A DNA stretch of 64,000 nucleotides, taken from positions 62,001-126,000 of the forward strand of contig NZ_MWUE01000027.1 in NCBI RefSeq assembly GCF_002077695.1, written 5' to 3'. Both the position numbers and the translations under genes were made by a program. Below the pieces are notes generated by a model that did no database searches, was not told where the DNA came from, and saw only the letters and a program-made list of their open reading frames with translations. The stretch comes from Pantoea latae. Lineage in GTDB: Bacteria > Pseudomonadota > Gammaproteobacteria > Enterobacterales > Enterobacteriaceae. How positions within the stretch are numbered: the first letter of the stretch is position 1; the number at the start of each line of letters is the position of its first letter. Of the stretch, positions 62,749 through 64,000 are shown in pieces.

Positions 62749-64000
62749 CCAGACTGACTGCACTGCGCGTGGAAGATATCCGCTTTCCCACCTCCGCGCA
62801 TCTTGACGGATCGGACGCGATGAACCCGGACCCGGACTACTCTGCCGCCTACGTCATTATCGAAACCGATAATGCGGCGATCAGCGGGCACGGCCTGACT
62901 TTTACCATCGGGCGCGGCAATGAGATCTGCTGCGCGGCGATCCGCGCGCTGGAGCACCTGATCGTCGGCCGACAGTTAGAGGCGATCGTTGCCGATATGG
63001 GGCAGTTCTGGCGCGATATCACCAGCGACAGCCAGCTGCGCTGGATCGGCCCCGACAAGGGCGCCATTCATCTGGCGACCGGCGCGGTGGTCAACGCGGT
63101 GTGGGATCTGTGGGCAAAGTCAGAAGAGAAGCCGCTGTGGCGGCTGGTAGCCGAACTGTCCCCGCAGGAGCTGGTGCGCTGCATCGATTTTCGCTACCTC
63201 ACCGACTGCATCACGCCGGAAGAGGCGCTCGCCCTGCTGACGGCGCAGCAGCCGGGCAAAGCCGCGCGTATCCGTCAGCTTGAGCAGCACGGCTACCCCT
63301 GCTACACCACCTCGGCGGGCTGGCTCGGCTATGACGACGACAAGCTGCGCCGCCTCTGTCAGCAGGCGGTCGACGCCGGTTTCTCCCACATCAAACTCAA
63401 AGTGGGGCGCGATCTGGAAGATGACATTCGCCGCGTGCGCATTGCGCGCGAGGTGCTGGGGCCGGATCGCCAGCTGATGATCGACGCCAATCAGGTGTGG
63501 GAAGTCAATGACGCCATCGACTGGGTGCAGCAGCTGGCGTTTGCCGAGCCCTGGTTTATCGAAGAGCCGACCAGCCCGGACGATATTGAAGGCCACCGCA
63601 CCATCCGTCAGGGCGTGGCGCCGGTCAAAGTCGCCACCGGCGAGATGTGCCAGAACCGCATCATCTTTAAGCAGCTGATGATGCGCGAGGCGATCGACGT
63701 GGTGCAGATTGACGCCTGCCGCCTCGGCGGCGTCAACGAAGTGCTGGCGGTGATGCTGATGGCGGCGAAATACCAGCTGCCGGTCTGTCCGCATGCCGGC
63801 GGCGTGGGGCTGTGCGAATACGTGCAGCACCTGTCGATGATCGATTTTGTCTGCATTGCCGGCAGCCATGAGGGCCGGGTCATCGAGTATGTCGATCATC
63901 TGCATGAACACTTCCTGCACCCGTGCGAAATCCGCGGCGCCGCCTATATGCCGCCGACCGCGCCCGGCTTCTCTATCGAAATGCTCCCCGCCTCGCGCGA
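62745..64000 (+). CDS. L-fuconate dehydratase (enolase superfamily), 3' end beyond the window
   Basis: An open frame of 418 codons, missing only its very end, that starts by ATGA overlap with the FAH gene. It is an enolase-superfamily acid sugar dehydratase converting L-fuconate to 2-keto-3-deoxy-L-fuconate. Expected residues are all found: Lys217/Lys219 (IKLKVG), Asp247 (MIDANQVW), Glu273/Glu274 (IEEPTSPDD), Glu300 (ATGE) and His350 (CPHAGG). These are offset by one from the Xanthomonas FucD residues as I recall them. The family is usually ~435-440 aa. Confidence 0.92.
   Translation, partial: MTRLTALRVEDIRFPTSAHLDGSDAMNPDPDYSAAYVIIETDNAAISGHGLTFTIGRGNEICCAAIRALEHLIVGRQLEAIVADMGQFWRDITSDSQLRWIGPDKGAIHLATGAVVNAVWDLWAKSEEKPLWRLVAELSPQELVRCIDFRYLTDCITPEEALALLTAQQPGKAARIRQLEQHGYPCYTTSAGWLGYDDDKLRRLCQQAVDAGFSHIKLKVGRDLEDDIRRVRIAREVLGPDRQLMIDANQVWEVNDAIDWVQQLAFAEPWFIEEPTSPDDIEGHRTIRQGVAPVKVATGEMCQNRIIFKQLMMREAIDVVQIDACRLGGVNEVLAVMLMAAKYQLPVCPHAGGVGLCEYVQHLSMIDFVCIAGSHEGRVIEYVDHLHEHFLHPCEIRGAAYMPPTAPGFSIEMLPASR

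Overview
The window is a chromosomal segment of a gamma-proteobacterium of the Enterobacterales. The left 16 kb keeps the gene order and near-identical proteins of the Escherichia coli lolE-cobB-potDCBA-pepT-roxA-phoQP-purB-hflD-mnmA-nudJ-rluE-icd region. The high G+C, the treZ-treY-glgX trehalose operon and the L-fuconate genes suggest the Erwiniaceae (Pantoea, Mixta or Erwinia) rather than Escherichia. That family placement is inference. I saw no rRNA, tRNA, CRISPR array, integrase or intact insertion sequence.

Layout. (1) 1-16.3 kb is conserved core: lipoprotein release (lolE, partial), sirtuin deacylase (cobB), spermidine/putrescine ABC importer (potABCD), peptidase T, ribosomal-protein hydroxylase (roxA), the PhoPQ Mg2+ system with a visible PhoP box, purine synthesis (purB), hflD, tRNA thiolation (mnmA), nudJ, rluE and isocitrate dehydrogenase. 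(2) 16.3-26.3 kb is looser: aqpZ, two unknown small genes, a cold-shock gene, a 1.2 kb stretch without protein genes but with several terminators and a perfect 24-bp dyad, LexA-controlled umuDC, three small YcgZ/YmgA/AriR-type proteins, a TetR regulator, periplasmic HIU hydrolase, a membrane protein fused to a papain-like domain, and a KGG stress protein. (3) 26.6-33.1 kb is the minus-strand operon treZ-treY-glgX, which makes trehalose from glycogen or maltodextrin. (4) 33.4-45.8 kb carries a sugar porter with a CRP-like site, small stress proteins, a short-chain dehydrogenase, an FAD monooxygenase-like enzyme, a ProP-type transporter, an RcnR-like metal sensor with its operator, a DUF421 protein, a HAD enzyme, a GabP-like permease with a divergent MocR regulator, and a molbindin. 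(5) 45.8-49.1 kb is accessory: a decayed transporter remnant, a MarR-GNAT fusion, rhodanese, GNAT and GST genes, and copies of a short palindromic repeat. (6) 49.2-55.1 kb holds glutathione peroxidase and then a catabolic block: AraC regulator, APH-fold kinase, ethanolamine-type permease and class III PLP enzyme. (7) 55.3-59.9 kb is an AT-richer island with a LysR regulator, aldo/keto reductase, an SDR and broken genes. (8) 60.2-64 kb is an L-fucose/L-fuconate module: FadR-type regulator, SDR, FAH-family hydrolase and L-fuconate dehydratase running off the window.

The most interesting block is 49.9-55.1 kb. The gene set fits a route in which an amino alcohol (ethanolamine, 1-aminopropan-2-ol or hydroxylysine-like) is imported, O-phosphorylated, and cleaved by a PLP phospho-lyase to an aldehyde, ammonia and phosphate. 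Other items worth a look are the apparent pair of minus-strand small RNAs near 19.3-19.7 kb, a shared MerR-type (BluR/MlrA-like) operator upstream of ycgZ and of the KGG stress gene, and the membrane/papain-like fusion protein at 24.7 kb.
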